NCBI GenBank assembly: GCA_002726515.1
Contig: PBTE01000200.1
Coordinates: 1 to 35,690, forward strand
Direction of reading: 5' to 3'
Length of the DNA: 35,690 nt
From: Planctomycetaceae bacterium
GTDB lineage: Bacteria; Planctomycetota; Planctomycetia; Pirellulales; Pirellulaceae
The notes beneath the pieces are model-generated. The model saw only the letters and a list, made by a program, of their open reading frames with translations, had not been told where the DNA came from and did not search any database. Of the stretch, positions 11,416 to 19,943 are shown piece by piece (within the stretch, counting starts at the first letter, position 1; each line of letters starts with the position of its first letter). Made by a program: the position numbers and the translations under genes.

Positions 11416-12930
11416 ATGCGACTAACCGCGAAAATTGTGACCGTGTTCATCCTGATGAGCGTGATCGTGACAGGTGCCAATGGTTTCCTGCGCATTCGCC
11501 GGGAGGCGAATTTATTCGAGAGCGACATGGTTCAGGATGTGGAGCGATTCGCATTGCTGATGGAGCAGTGGGTCACAACAGAACTCAACAAGAACGGATG
11601 GGAGAGCCTGCAACGTCTGATCCGGGAACTGGACTCTCAAGACCGGTACAGCCAGATCCGCTGGGTATGGTTGGATGTTTCACCTCCCAACACCTATGCT
11701 CCGGAGATCCCGTCTCCCCAACTTCGTTTGTTGGGAGTCAACGTCAAAAAAGTCGTCTCAACGAAAATACGAACGACATCCGGGAAAGAAGTTCTCTGTG
11801 CCTATCGCAGAATTCCACTTAAAATCCGCACCGGTAATCAGGTGGTGCGACACCGAGAAGGCGCCGTTGAGTTGATCTACGATTTAACCCCGTTAAATTT
11901 CCTGGTGCGCAAAACCATCATCAACACCTGTGTCACCATGGGTACGCTGCTTCTGTTCAGCATTGTGATAATGGGATTCATGGGTGTGAATGTGGTTGCC
12001 CGGCCGTTGCAGAAACTCATTCAAAAGACCCGTCGAGCCGGGGAAGGAGATTTGACGGGTGATGTTGACCTGGGTGGAAATGACGAGCTCACCGAATTGG
12101 GACAGAGCCTCAACAACATGTGTCGCCAGTTAAGTAAATCCCAGGAGGCCGTACAAGCCGAAACACTTGCCCGCATTGCTACACTGGAACAACTGCGGCA
12201 CGTCGATCGCTTGCAAACTGTTGGCCGACTGGCATCGGGAATTGCTCACGAACTGGGAACACCACTGAATGTCGTATCGGGGCGAGCCGCCCTGATCGCC
12301 TCTGGAAAACTGTGCGAAACCGACGTGACCGAAAGTGCCCGCAGCATCAAGAGCGAAACGGACCGCATGGCCACTATCATCCAACAACTACTCGATTTCG
12401 CGCGCAGGCGGACTCCCAAACGCGTCTCCATTGATTTACATCAGGTTGCCAACCAAACGGCACAACTGTTGGATCCTTTAGCACAGAAAAAAAAAGTGCA
12501 GATCGAAGTCACCGACAACGACGAACCCGTGATAGCATTTGTGGATGTCGGCCAGTTACAGCAGGTCCTCACGAACCTGATAGTGAATGCAATTCAATCG
12601 ATCACCAGCGGGGGCCAGGTGCGGATTCGCATGGGGCATCGTTTCGCTCGTCCACCCGAGGGGCACACGGGCGATGCGGACCATTACGATTTCATCGACA
12701 TTGAGGACAACGGCGAAGGAATTGCCGAAGAAAATCTAAACCACATTTTCGAGCCTTTTTTCACGACCAAGGAGGTCGGTGAGGGGACGGGTTTAGGGCT
12801 GTCCCTGTCTTACGGTATCATCGATGAACATGGCGGCTGGCTTGAGGCCAGTAGCCAAGTCGACAAGGGTACTTGTTTTACTGTCTATCTGCCCAGGGAG
12901 GAGAGGAACGAATGCTCGGAAAAGTCCTGA
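11416..12930 (+). CDS. Membrane sensor histidine kinase (HAMP, HisKA, HATPase)
   Basis: A 504-residue sensor kinase, partner of the response regulator downstream. Transmembrane helices lie at about 7-24 and 168-193, with an unrecognised extracytoplasmic sensor domain between (25-167). Then come a HAMP domain (about 194-245), a HisKA domain with the phospho-accepting His278 in [12 protein letters not shown], and an HATPase domain with the N box (NLIVNAIQS, around 391), the G1 box (DNGEGI, 431-436), the F box (FEPFFTTK) and the G2 box (GTGLGLSLS, 457-465). All catalytic boxes are intact. The architecture matches NtrB/ZraS-type kinases that drive sigma-54-dependent regulators. The gene overlaps the regulator gene by 19 bases. 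The signal sensed is unknown. Confidence 0.95.
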   Translation: MRLTAKIVTVFILMSVIVTGANGFLRIRREANLFESDMVQDVERFALLMEQWVTTELNKNGWESLQRLIRELDSQDRYSQIRWVWLDVSPPNTYAPEIPSPQLRLLGVNVKKVVSTKIRTTSGKEVLCAYRRIPLKIRTGNQVVRHREGAVELIYDLTPLNFLVRKTIINTCVTMGTLLLFSIVIMGFMGVNVVARPLQKLIQKTRRAGEGDLTGDVDLGGNDELTELGQSLNNMCRQLSKSQEAVQAETLARIATLEQLRHVDRLQTVGRLASGIAHELGTPLNVVSGRAALIASGKLCETDVTESARSIKSETDRMATIIQQLLDFARRRTPKRVSIDLHQVANQTAQLLDPLAQKKKVQIEVTDNDEPVIAFVDVGQLQQVLTNLIVNAIQSITSGGQVRIRMGHRFARPPEGHTGDADHYDFIDIEDNGEGIAEENLNHIFEPFFTTKEVGEGTGLGLSLSYGIIDEHGGWLEASSQVDKGTCFTVYLPREERNECSEKS

Positions 12931-14273
12931 TTGTGGACGACGAAGAGAGCATGTGCAAGTTGCTGGAAGCGGATCTCCGCTTGCGGGAATTCGAACCGAG
13001 TTGGTGCATCTCGGGGCAAGAGGCGATCCAGCAGTTGAAACAAGGATCCTTCGATGTCGTGCTTACTGATTTGAACATGCCAGGCATCAGTGGTACCGAG
13101 TTATGTGAACAGATCGCAGCGAATCGCGCCGATGTACCCGTGATCGTCATGACCGCCTTTGGGAGCCTGGAAACCGCCGTCGCCGCCATCCGGGCGGGGG
13201 CTTATGATTTTGTCACCAAGCCTATTGAGCTGGAGATGCTGGCGCTGACCTTGACCCGGGCAGTGAAGCACCGGGAATTGCAGGAAAAAGTCAAGGTCTT
13301 GCGTGATGCCGTGGAACAGTCGCGTCGATTCGACGAGATGCTGGGTGAAAGCCCCGTCATGCAGGACCTGTACGATCAATTGGCGCGAATTGCCGATTCA
13401 GAGACTTCCGTCTTGATCACCGGTGAAAGTGGAACCGGAAAGGAACTTGTGGCGCGTTCCATACATGGGCGCAGCCGTCGATCCGAACAACCATTTGTGG
13501 CAGTCAATTGCGCCGCCTTACCCGAAAATCTGCTGGAAAGCGAACTGTTTGGTCATGCCAAAGGTGCGTTCACCGACGCACGTGATAGCCGCCAGGGTCT
13601 GTTTCTTCAGGCGGAAGGTGGCACTCTTTTTCTGGACGAGGTAGGTGAACTTCCGCTGAGCATGCAACCAAAACTGTTGCGCGCCCTGGAAGAGAACACA
13701 ATCCGGCCCGTCGGCGGGGATCAGGAAATCGAGTTTGATGCTCGCTTGATCACGGCCACCAACCGCGATCTGGAAACAGCCATCGAAGAAAATCGTTTTC
13801 GGCAGGATCTGCTGTTCCGTATCAACGTCATTCAGTTGCAGCTTCCCCCTCTTCGTTCTCGAGGAACCGACACGTTATTGTTAGCGCAATGTTTCGTGGA
13901 TGCCTTTGCAGCACGGTCGTCGAAAGAAGTCACCGGCATATCAGAAGCAGCGGCGCAAAAACTCCTTACCTACAACTGGCCCGGCAATGTCAGGGAACTG
14001 CGGAACATTATTGAACGTGCGGTCGCGTTGACCCGTTACGATAAACTGGCGGTGGAGGACCTGGCCGACAAGATTCGCGACTATCGTGGGTCTCACATGC
14101 TGATCGGAGGTAACGACCCCGACGAACTGGTATCACTCGAAGAGGTCGAACGACACTACATCCAGCATGTGTTAAAAGCGGCGCAAGGCAACAAAACATT
14201 GGCAGCACAGATCCTCGGACTGGACCGAAAAACACTCTATCGCAAATTGCAACAGTATGATGAAACAACTTAG
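12912..14273 (+). CDS. NtrC-family sigma-54-dependent response regulator
   Basis: A 453-residue regulator. Residues 1-120 form a receiver domain with the acidic pair in VDDEE and the phosphorylation site Asp53 (LTDLNMPG), and the conserved Thr/Lys in MTAFG and TKP. Residues about 143-370 are the AAA+ domain with Walker A GESGTGKE (171-178), the sigma-54 contact loop as GAFTDA (218-223), Walker B GGTLFLDE (236-243) and the arginine-containing FRQDLLFRINV. The tail has a Fis-type helix-turn-helix, NKTLAAQILGLDRKTLYRKL. It should activate sigma-54 promoters after phosphorylation by the upstream kinase. The standard loop motif is GAFTGA; here the fifth residue is Asp. The ATG at 12912 lies inside the kinase gene end and has GGAGGAGAGG upstream. 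Confidence 0.95.
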   Translation: MLGKVLIVDDEESMCKLLEADLRLREFEPSWCISGQEAIQQLKQGSFDVVLTDLNMPGISGTELCEQIAANRADVPVIVMTAFGSLETAVAAIRAGAYDFVTKPIELEMLALTLTRAVKHRELQEKVKVLRDAVEQSRRFDEMLGESPVMQDLYDQLARIADSETSVLITGESGTGKELVARSIHGRSRRSEQPFVAVNCAALPENLLESELFGHAKGAFTDARDSRQGLFLQAEGGTLFLDEVGELPLSMQPKLLRALEENTIRPVGGDQEIEFDARLITATNRDLETAIEENRFRQDLLFRINVIQLQLPPLRSRGTDTLLLAQCFVDAFAARSSKEVTGISEAAAQKLLTYNWPGNVRELRNIIERAVALTRYDKLAVEDLADKIRDYRGSHMLIGGNDPDELVSLEEVERHYIQHVLKAAQGNKTLAAQILGLDRKTLYRKLQQYDETT

Positions 14274-14395
14274 TGGCAACACGCAGGTTGCACGCCAATC
14301 ATCCCGACAGGCGAATAACGCCGGCAACTCCTTTAGTGATTTTCCAATTCGGCCCTCTCACATCACGACTTCCGGAACCTTTTATCTTCCGACCC

Positions 14396-14424
14396 TTGAC
14401 GGTTGCGGACTACTTCGATAGGAT
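14396..14424 (+). promoter_or_regulatory. Sigma-70-type promoter for the riboswitch transcript
   Basis: TTGACG at 14396-14401 and TAGGAT at 14419-14424 are separated by 17 bases, the optimum for a vegetative promoter. The pair lies just upstream of the cobalamin riboswitch, with a start expected near 14431. Confidence 0.6.
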
Positions 14425-14449
14425 GCCCCCGGTTTTATTTTTATGTGTA

Positions 14450-14662
14450 TAGGTGGTTGGTGCGACCCCGGTTGTCGACCAACAAACAGGGAACTCCGGT
14501 GTAACTCCGGGACGGCCCCGCCGCTGTAATCGAGCTGTAATCGAGTGTGGTACAGGGAACCTGATTCTATCAAGCCATTGTTGCTGCTTGGGCCGCATGA
14601 CGGGCAGAATGCGACGAGAAGGCCAGGTTCTATGAGCTCGCAAGTCAGAAGACCTACCGATA
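14450..14662 (+). promoter_or_regulatory. Cobalamin (B12) riboswitch
   Basis: The conserved core of the cobalamin element is present. It begins GGGAACTCCGGTGTAA, continues into GACGGCCCCGCCGCTGTAA (14511-14529), then has the CCATTG and GGGCCGC arms and the GAGAAGGCC segment, and ends with the B12-box-like AGTCAGAAGACCTACCG (14643-14659). This element binds adenosyl- or hydroxocobalamin and normally lowers expression of B12 uptake, synthesis or B12-replacing genes. Downstream, 14678-14687 can pair with 14732-14740 (one bulge), possibly part of the expression platform. No T tract follows, so translational control is more likely than termination. An exact 11-base tandem duplication (14523-14533 and 14534-14544) enlarges one arm. 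The gene controlled is the PEP-CTERM protein at 14789. Both ends of the element are approximate. Confidence 0.9.
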
Positions 14663-14788
14663 CACAATAACGCGTTGATGCCTGCGAGGGACAGGATCCG
14701 CAAGACTATTCATGTGTTTGCCGCAGAGCTTTCGAGGCATGCCCTGTGCGCCGCAGCAGTTTGAACGAACCCGAAAGAGGGGCCACAC

Positions 14789-15646
14789 ATGCGTCATGAC
14801 TCTGAGTCCGGGAAGCCTTCTGCCTCCATTCTCGCAGTGTGTCTTTTGCTGACTAACCTGGGTTCACTGTTTGCCGATCCGTGGGCGGACAACGTGTTGA
14901 ATTATGTACCGGGATCAGGAATTCAGAATGACTTTGTCACTGGCGAGCCGTTTTCAGACGCGTCAACCGCCCTCGGTGAACCGACCCGATTCACCAGTGA
15001 CCCGGAAAATTTCGGAGGTGCAGTCACACCGTACCAGTCCGCGTTCCGAGCGACAGAAGTTGTGACCATCGGACAAGGAGGCCAGCTGCTTGTTTCTTTC
15101 GACGAACCCGTCGTAGATGACCCGGACAATCCGTTTGGAATTGACCTCCTGATCTTTGGAAATTCGTTCCTGAGTTTTGTCGACGGCTCACCCGTTACCG
15201 AAGGTGGAATCGTGGAGGTCAGCCGAGATGGCACCAGTTTTGTCACGGTGACAGGGGCCGAGGCAGATGGGGTCTACCCTACCCTGGGATACAGCGATCT
15301 GGCCGAAGCCTTCCCGATGATGGCTGGCTCCGTCACGAGTGATTTCCTCAAACCCGTCGACCCCGCTTTTGACGTCACTGGTAAAAGCATGAGCGAAATC
15401 CTGGTGGGATACAACGGTTCAGGAGGCGGAGCGGGCGTGGACCTGTCCAGTGCCGGTTTGACCCAAATTTCGTTCGTGCGTATCACTAACCCGGCCGGTA
15501 CGGGCATGGACCCGGAAATCGATGCTCTGGCCGATGTGAAATCAGTTCCTGAACCGTCGTCGTTGCCGCTGGTGTGCCTTGCGTTGGGAATCTGGTACAG
15601 CAACAGATCCCTGAGGGTGCGTCCAGGCTCGAGGTCTCCAGAATAG
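14789..15646 (+). CDS. PEP-CTERM surface protein controlled by a cobalamin riboswitch
   Basis: A 285-residue exported protein. It has a signal peptide (SASILAVCLLLTNLGSLFA), a beta-rich body with no domain I can name, and a C-terminal PEP-CTERM tag: VPEPSS, a short hydrophobic stretch (LPLVCLALGIWYS) and basic residues (RSLRVRPGSR). Segments in the body such as ALGEPTRFT and NPFGIDLLIFGNSF look strongly conserved in type. There is no enzyme motif. The cobalamin riboswitch directly upstream, with no other gene before it, implies a role in B12 or cobalt handling at the cell surface, for example capture of corrinoids. This is inference. AGAGGGG lies six bases before the ATG. Transcription probably stops soon after, since the next gene is convergent. 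Confidence 0.88.
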   Translation: MRHDSESGKPSASILAVCLLLTNLGSLFADPWADNVLNYVPGSGIQNDFVTGEPFSDASTALGEPTRFTSDPENFGGAVTPYQSAFRATEVVTIGQGGQLLVSFDEPVVDDPDNPFGIDLLIFGNSFLSFVDGSPVTEGGIVEVSRDGTSFVTVTGAEADGVYPTLGYSDLAEAFPMMAGSVTSDFLKPVDPAFDVTGKSMSEILVGYNGSGGGAGVDLSSAGLTQISFVRITNPAGTGMDPEIDALADVKSVPEPSSLPLVCLALGIWYSNRSLRVRPGSRSPE

Positions 15647-15658
15647 GCCGGCTTCCGT

Positions 15659-16756
15659 TCAATGGACCCTGCCGGCTCGGACCGCCTCCTCGTTCAGCGA
15701 GACTCCAAGCCCCGGAGCCTGGGGAACGAGGAGTTCACCTTCTTCATTGATTTCCAGACTTTCGTTAAACAGGCCGGTTGACCAGTCCATGTACTCAACA
15801 CTCTGGCAACCTGGTGTCGCAGCTGCCAGATGGACAGCGATTTCAGGACTGAGATGAGTTACCACGGGCTTGTTCGCCGCAGCACAGACATGGGCCGCAC
15901 GCAGCCAGCCGTCGATGCCGCCCGCATGATGTGCGTCGATCATCGCAATGTCCAACGCACCTTCTCGAACCAGATCGTGAAACGGCTGAACTCCGTAATG
16001 GTACTCGCCGGTACAGAGGTTCGTGTCCAGCAAGTTGGTCAACTGACGATACCCTTGAAGATCCCGATGGTCGATCGGATCCTCTAGCCAGTAAAGTCCA
16101 ACTGCCTCGAAACGACGGGCAACTTCCTTCGTGCGAGCCACGTCCCAACCTTCGTTGATGTCGACCATAAGCCTGACATCGTCGCCCGCACCCTGACGGG
16201 TCACCCGCGCGCGTTCGCCCTCCGCCGCTGCGGTCGCTTCTGATCCGCAACGAAATTTCATCGCTCTAAAACCCCGTCGGGCAAGTTCACCAGCGGTCCG
16301 GTTCAGTTCCTCCAGCGAGTAGTCCCGCCAGAGCCAGCTCGAGGCGTAACACGGCACCGAAACAGACGAGTGACCGCCCAGCAATTTCCAGACAGGTTCG
16401 CCTTGCGCCTTTCCGATGATGTCCCACAGGGCAAAGTTGACGGTGGCCTGCAGGTAGTGTTGCAAGCCGGGTCCACACCAGCGGGTGGCTACTTCGATCG
16501 CGGCGTGGATCGCTTCTCGCAATCGCGGGTCACGTCCTAACACGACGTGTTCTACAATGTCACCCATACCGCTGGCCAACGCGGGCACCAGCCGTGGCGA
16601 ACAGGAACAGGACCAGCCCAATCCCTCAATTCCACTCTCTGTTCTCAGTTTGAGGATCACGTGCCGGACGAATGAGCTCGAAAACAACCCCTCTACCAAG
16701 AAAGGTCGCTCGAGAGGGGCGTCCACGATAAGAATTTCATGGGAGACTATCTTCAT
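15659..16756 (-). CDS. Mandelate racemase/muconate lactonizing enzyme family, sugar-acid dehydratase type
   Basis: A 365-residue enolase-superfamily enzyme. The N-terminal capping domain is followed by a TIM barrel with metal ligands Asp199 (LMVDINEGW), Glu225 (WLEDPI) and Glu251 (CTGEYHYG). Catalytic residues match mandelate racemase: Lys167 in MKFRC, the His301/Asp274 dyad (VTHLSPEIA, MIDAHHAGG) and Glu321. Where mandelate racemase has KxK, this protein has K-F-R, so the second base is Arg169. Members of this subgroup dehydrate sugar acids to 2-keto-3-deoxy acids, which is the most likely role; the acid is unknown. The ATG at 16756 has GAGG eight bases upstream. It ends 12 bases from the convergent PEP-CTERM gene. 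Confidence 0.88.
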   Translation of the reverse strand: MKIVSHEILIVDAPLERPFLVEGLFSSSFVRHVILKLRTESGIEGLGWSCSCSPRLVPALASGMGDIVEHVVLGRDPRLREAIHAAIEVATRWCGPGLQHYLQATVNFALWDIIGKAQGEPVWKLLGGHSSVSVPCYASSWLWRDYSLEELNRTAGELARRGFRAMKFRCGSEATAAAEGERARVTRQGAGDDVRLMVDINEGWDVARTKEVARRFEAVGLYWLEDPIDHRDLQGYRQLTNLLDTNLCTGEYHYGVQPFHDLVREGALDIAMIDAHHAGGIDGWLRAAHVCAAANKPVVTHLSPEIAVHLAAATPGCQSVEYMDWSTGLFNESLEINEEGELLVPQAPGLGVSLNEEAVRAGRVH

Positions 16757-16880
16757 CTACGGTACCTCAGGAGACCGGGGACTTCAAAGGGCTGAACCTA
16801 CCGTGGTTGGTTTCAACTGCCCTGGGTTTTATACTAGGAACACAACGATTGAAAGGACTGGTCATCACACGGGGAGTCTC

Positions 16881-18725
16881 ATGGTCGCAAAAATTTTTGG
16901 TAGTGCACTGCTGGTATTGATCACGGTCTCCACGACGGCCGCCGAACCGCCGGGGCGATTTGAGTTCACACGCATGGTCGCCCACTGGGCAAACTATCAC
17001 CAGCAAGATTATTTGGATTTCATTGAACAGGCCCAACCGGACTTGGCCCAGGTAGGATTTTACGGAGCCCATTTCTGGAGCCTGGTACATACTCCGCAGT
17101 ACTCCGGCTACCCTTCCCATTTCCCGGTTCGCGGATTGCAGGAATGTGGAGACTGGTTTCACGAGCGCAACCACGCGCTGCACCAGCGTGGCGTCAAGGT
17201 GATCGGCCATTTCAATGTTGAATTCCTGGTCGGTGACCCCGACAGCGAAGAAGGTCCCCGGGGCTTCTTTCACTTTTATCGCGACCTGTGGGACGAGCAG
17301 GAACTCGGCCCCAAACCAGTTTCCGACCCGCTTGATTTCCTGGAGAAGGACGTCCAGGGAAAACCTATTGTGCAGAACCAATACCGTTTGGGAGGAATGC
17401 GTGAATATTGGGCCTGCCTGCGAAACCCAAACTGGCAAAAGGTTCTTCAAGCCTGGGTCAAACAAGGCGTCGAACGTGGGCTCGACGGGTTCATTATCAA
17501 TTACTTCTATCGACACAACTGCCTCTGTGACCACTGCCAGGACGGGTTTCGCCGTTACTTGTCCGGACGTTTCACTCCACAGGAAATGCAAGACCAATTC
17601 GCGATCCGGAATGTGAAAGACCACCGGTTTGATGAACTTGTCGCCTGGCACAGTCCCGAGGAAAGCACTCCTCTCCGCCGCGAGATGTTGCGCTGGTCAC
17701 AAATTTCAAACAAGGATGTGTTCGACAAAGTTTTCGTCCGCTTTGGCCGTTCTCTGAAACCCGATCTGATCGTTGCCCAGTGGAACCACCTGGGCAACTT
17801 GAGCCAGATCAGTGGTGACGAACGTTGCCTGCTGCCGGCCGGGCAATGGGGGCGCGACGAGGATTATCTCTGGTACAGCACCGGTGGCAGCGGGAACTAC
17901 ACAGACTTACAGAACCGGTACCTTGGTGAAGGAACACTTCAGGCTCGCTACATCCGTGGTTCGTTCAACGACAAACCGTTCACCCTGGGTAAGTATGAGC
18001 ATACCCGTATTCGGACCGCCATTGCGGAACTGTCCGCCAACGGTGGTGCTCCGATGGGATTTTACACCCGCTTTGAAACCCCCGCCGCTCGAGAAGTCAT
18101 TGTCCGCTATTATCAGTTCCTGAAAAAGTTTGACGAAGTTTACCGCGGAAACCGGTCGCACGCAGAAGCGGTGCTGCTGTTTCCACGTCGCGCCGTTCAC
18201 GAGGGAGACCTCGCTCCGATGCAGGCATTCCGTGAACTCGGCGCCAAGTTGCTCGACGAACATGTACTGTTCGACGTTCTGCCGGACGACATTTCAAGTC
18301 CCGGGAAACTGGCCACCTATCGTCGCGTCTTCACCACGGACGATGCCGGCGGAAACCTGCATTTGAATAAGTCGTCGTTCAGTCAATTCGATGCACCTTA
18401 CACGGTACGCGTTTCTGCCAGCCGGCCGGCCAAAGGAAAAGATGTCGCGATTCACTTCGTTAATTACAACCGACAAGAACCGCCCCGGGGCGATAACGGG
18501 CAACCGAGCACCGGTGGTGGAATCACTGACGAAAAACCGCTCGCTGTCAAAAACATTCACACCAATTTCATCCTGCCGGTGGGCATGGCCGTAAAAACCG
18601 TTGAAATGCTGACACCGACTTCGGATGAGCCGTTCAACCTTCCTTTTACACAAGTCGACCACCGTATCACATTCGATCTGCCCGAATTTTCGGTATATTG
18701 CGTAGCCCGGATCAGCTCCAAATAA
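16881..18725 (+). CDS. Secreted glycoside-hydrolase-like TIM-barrel protein
   Basis: A 614-residue exported protein. After a signal peptide (MVAKIFGSALLVLITVSTTA) the body resembles GH42/beta-galactosidase-like barrel proteins: FTRMVAHWANYHQQDYLDFI, GVKVIGHFNVEFL, GLDGFIINYFYRHNCLCDHC and KPDLIVAQWNHLGN. The small cysteine cluster NCLCDHCQDGF followed by RRYL is common in such proteins. The C-terminal part (AVLLFPRRAVHEGD onwards) looks like a beta-galactosidase trimerisation-type domain followed by a beta-sandwich. Candidate acidic residues can be seen, but I cannot fix the catalytic pair. The frame is open much further upstream, but that part is the shadow of the divergent gene. The ATG at 16881 has GGGGAG four bases upstream, a short spacing. 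Its role is likely polysaccharide breakdown outside the cytoplasm. Confidence 0.75.
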   Translation: MVAKIFGSALLVLITVSTTAAEPPGRFEFTRMVAHWANYHQQDYLDFIEQAQPDLAQVGFYGAHFWSLVHTPQYSGYPSHFPVRGLQECGDWFHERNHALHQRGVKVIGHFNVEFLVGDPDSEEGPRGFFHFYRDLWDEQELGPKPVSDPLDFLEKDVQGKPIVQNQYRLGGMREYWACLRNPNWQKVLQAWVKQGVERGLDGFIINYFYRHNCLCDHCQDGFRRYLSGRFTPQEMQDQFAIRNVKDHRFDELVAWHSPEESTPLRREMLRWSQISNKDVFDKVFVRFGRSLKPDLIVAQWNHLGNLSQISGDERCLLPAGQWGRDEDYLWYSTGGSGNYTDLQNRYLGEGTLQARYIRGSFNDKPFTLGKYEHTRIRTAIAELSANGGAPMGFYTRFETPAAREVIVRYYQFLKKFDEVYRGNRSHAEAVLLFPRRAVHEGDLAPMQAFRELGAKLLDEHVLFDVLPDDISSPGKLATYRRVFTTDDAGGNLHLNKSSFSQFDAPYTVRVSASRPAKGKDVAIHFVNYNRQEPPRGDNGQPSTGGGITDEKPLAVKNIHTNFILPVGMAVKTVEMLTPTSDEPFNLPFTQVDHRITFDLPEFSVYCVARISSK

Positions 18726-18915
18726 CTCCAAACAACAAACAGACATCAGCCCGAGACTTGACCGTCACCAGTCCGGCTGGCAAACTGCTGACTCACAAAT
18801 CGCACCCCGGCCGCGACAGGTGCAGACGGCTGGCACCCCCTGTCGGCCCGACATCCGGTCTGCGGTGATTCCCCCCCGATGGCCCCGGCCCGTTTTTTCT
18901 ACCTGGAGTAAAAGC

Positions 18916-19692
18916 ATGCTTCGAACGTTTAAACAACGACTCGCTGAAGATGAACTCATTCGCGTGTTTGCCATGGGGCGCGTCGTCCATCCCGTCGTGA
19001 TTGAAATGTTCGGCCTGGCGGGAGGATACGCTGGTTTCTGGCTTGACGGAGAGCATGTCGGACTGACGACCGACCAAATGGTGACGGCCAGCCTGGCGGC
19101 CCGCGCCAATGATTTTGACAGCTTCGTGCGCATTCCCCCGATTGGTTACTGGCACGTTACGCAATGCCTGGAAACCGGAATGGGTGGCGTCATGGCGGCT
19201 CAAATCCATTCCGCAGAACAAGCCGAGGAGTTTGTCCAATGGGCCAAGTTTGCGCCCCGGGGCAAACGGGGAATCAACGGCAGCGGCCGGGACGCGAACT
19301 ACACGCACAAGTCCGTTTCACAGTTCACCCAGGATGCCAACCGCGAACAATTTGTGGCCATCCAGATCGAGACGACAGGGGCGGTGGATGACGCCGACAA
19401 GATCGCGTCCATCGAGGATGTCGACCTCCTGTTCGTCGGCCCTACCGACCTGTCCTCGGCCCTGGGAGTCGGCGGTGAATTTCATCACCAGAAGCTTTGG
19501 GAAGCTATCGACCACGTCGCGACTGTCTGCCACAAACACGGCAAGGCGTGGGGAGCGGTCACACCTGACGCCGAATTCGCCAACCGTGCTGTCGAAAAAG
19601 GCTGCCGGATGCCGACCTTCGGTAGCGAAATCTCGGCTCTACGAAAGGGTATCGGTGTGATCGAACAGACCTTTGAGAAGCTCTTCAGCTAG
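18916..19692 (+). CDS. HpcH/HpaI-family class II aldolase
   Basis: A 258-residue member of the HpcH/HpaI aldolase/citrate lyase family, which cleaves 2-keto-3-deoxy acids or 4-hydroxy-2-oxo acids to pyruvate and an aldehyde with a divalent metal. Key residues agree with the family: His47 in LDGEH, Arg72 in FVRIPP, Glu152 in IQIET (metal) and Asp178 in GPTDLS (metal). Other marks are GMGGVMAAQIHSAEQA and FAPRGKRG. GGAG lies seven bases before the ATG at 18916. The gene follows the glycoside-hydrolase-like gene in the same direction with a 190-base gap. The dehydratase-type enolase-superfamily gene on the other side could supply its substrate. Confidence 0.92.
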   Translation: MLRTFKQRLAEDELIRVFAMGRVVHPVVIEMFGLAGGYAGFWLDGEHVGLTTDQMVTASLAARANDFDSFVRIPPIGYWHVTQCLETGMGGVMAAQIHSAEQAEEFVQWAKFAPRGKRGINGSGRDANYTHKSVSQFTQDANREQFVAIQIETTGAVDDADKIASIEDVDLLFVGPTDLSSALGVGGEFHHQKLWEAIDHVATVCHKHGKAWGAVTPDAEFANRAVEKGCRMPTFGSEISALRKGIGVIEQTFEKLFS

Positions 19693-19943
19693 AATTTGAT
19701 TTCCACAGCCCGCGAGTTGTCGACCGCAGTAAGCAAATATTCCTGTCCTCTTGAATCTGGATTGAAATACAGACTGTCGATTCACCTTAGAAAACCGGAC
19801 CTGACTGACGGGCACTACGGCATTTCGCCGTGATTGCGAAAGTCGGGGCTCGCCAATAGAATTCGGACTGGAGTTCCGCACGCACCGAGTTAATCCCTGC
19901 GATGCTCGAAGCTCACGATTCACTTCTTTAGGAGCACTCATTC

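Noticed and set aside
14453..14635. Short open frame on the plus strand
   Set aside because: It lies wholly inside the cobalamin riboswitch and has no ribosome-binding site.
16485..16880. Open frame extending the glycoside-hydrolase-like gene far upstream
   Set aside because: It runs antisense through the start of the divergent enolase-superfamily gene. The signal peptide and a Shine-Dalgarno sequence place the start at 16881.
19150..19165. TGGCACG, which resembles a sigma-54 -24 element
   Set aside because: It lies inside the aldolase coding region and the -12 part (TTGC) does not follow at the right distance. No good sigma-54 promoter was found in any intergenic region.
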